Program-made: the position numbers and the translations under genes
Shown here: positions 14,035 through 14,238 of the stretch, piece after piece
Layout of the letters: every line of letters starts with the position of its first letter
Position numbering within the stretch: the first letter of the stretch is position 1
Assembly: GCA_900770535.1 (NCBI GenBank)
Contig: CAAHDV010000107.1
Coordinates: 1 to 14,238, forward strand
Direction of reading: 5' to 3'
DNA: 14,238 bases
Source: Lachnospiraceae bacterium
GTDB lineage: Bacteria; Bacillota; Clostridia; Lachnospirales; Lachnospiraceae
Notes under the pieces: generated by a model
Told to the model about the DNA's origin: nothing
The model's database searches: none
Seen by the model: the letters and a program-made list of their open reading frames with translations, nothing else

Positions 14035-14102
14035 AGCACCATGCCCCTTTTTCCTGTCAGTTTGTTCCAATTCATGCAATGCACGAACTGCCATTCACTT
14101 TC

Positions 14103-14131
14103 ATAATATATGAAATTAGTGTAACTGTTCA
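14103..14131 (-). promoter_or_regulatory. Promoter for the unknown gene-lysR pair
   Basis: On the minus strand TGAACA (14126-14131, four of six consensus bases) and TATTAT (14103-14108) are spaced by 17 bp. Start near 14096. The -35 hexamer falls at the edge of the repeat-like element to the right. Confidence 0.5.
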
Positions 14132-14234
14132 GTAGGTCTGCGCATTCACTGCGCTGACCGTATGAAAACATGGGCTTGCAGGCAAAAATCCCATTGCCGA
14201 AGGCAATTTTCAATGGATTTTTGCCCGTAACTGT
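14121..14234. repeat. Candidate interspersed intergenic repeat with two stem-loops
   Basis: A non-coding segment bounded by a direct repeat GTAACTGT (14121-14128 and 14227-14234). It contains a hairpin GGTC-T-GCGCA, loop TTCAC, TGCGC-T-GACC (14135-14159) and a long imperfect hairpin at 14181-14225, where GGCAAAAATCCCATTG pairs with CAATGGATTTTTGCC (one bulged base) around an inner ATTGCC/GGCAAT alternative. Neither hairpin is followed by a T tract. The sequence resembles elements I recall between genes in Lachnospiraceae genomes, but only one copy is seen here, so repeat status is inferred. Confidence 0.5.
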
Positions 14235-14238
14235 GAGG

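Noticed and set aside
13896..14213. 105-codon minus-strand frame running from the right-end repeat into the unknown gene in another frame
   Set aside because: It begins in a hairpin of the repeat-like segment and overlaps the coupled gene out of frame; no support as a gene.

Overview
The window looks like chromosomal core sequence with a small accessory end, from a low-to-mid GC Firmicute of the class Clostridia, most likely a Lachnospiraceae gut anaerobe. The basis is a DnaD/DnaI helicase-loading pair, strong AGGAGG-type ribosome binding sites, a QueT energy-coupling transporter subunit, a YitT protein, a YfcC carrier and a divergent clostridial-type PRPP synthetase. The species cannot be named from the sequence alone.

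Layout. Positions 1-4468 are all on the minus strand. Read in the direction of transcription they are murC (UDP-MurNAc:L-Ala ligase), an intergenic region of about 265 bp packed with DnaA boxes, dnaD, the DnaI-type helicase loader, and the 5' part of a ribose-phosphate pyrophosphokinase gene that runs off the left edge. Positions 4651-8043 are on the plus strand: a bifunctional class A penicillin-binding protein with a long coiled-coil tail, followed without a gap by a small unrecognised membrane protein. Positions 8074-14034 are again on the minus strand: queT behind a structured leader with a candidate preQ1-I riboswitch, a YitT-family membrane protein, an M20 amidohydrolase co-transcribed with a YfcC-family transporter, a LysR-type regulator, and an unrecognised 152-residue protein translationally coupled to that regulator. 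The right end (about 14121-14238) is a hairpin-rich non-coding segment that looks like an interspersed intergenic repeat.

How the parts may work together. The left block joins wall precursor synthesis (MurC), helicase loading (DnaD, DnaI) and nucleotide precursor supply (Prs). The array of perfect DnaA boxes upstream of the dnaD promoter suggests that DnaA level or activity controls helicase-loader expression, or is buffered there. The central block is a peptidoglycan polymerase with a membrane partner. The right block reads as a regulated uptake-and-hydrolysis module: LysR plus its partner control a carrier and an amidohydrolase, with a dyad LysR box (T-N11-A) and a 10-bp inverted repeat around the carrier promoter. 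The main observations for follow-up are the DnaA-box array, the queT leader, the operator architecture at the carrier promoter and the terminal repeat. I saw no CRISPR array, tRNA, rRNA, phage gene or transposase.
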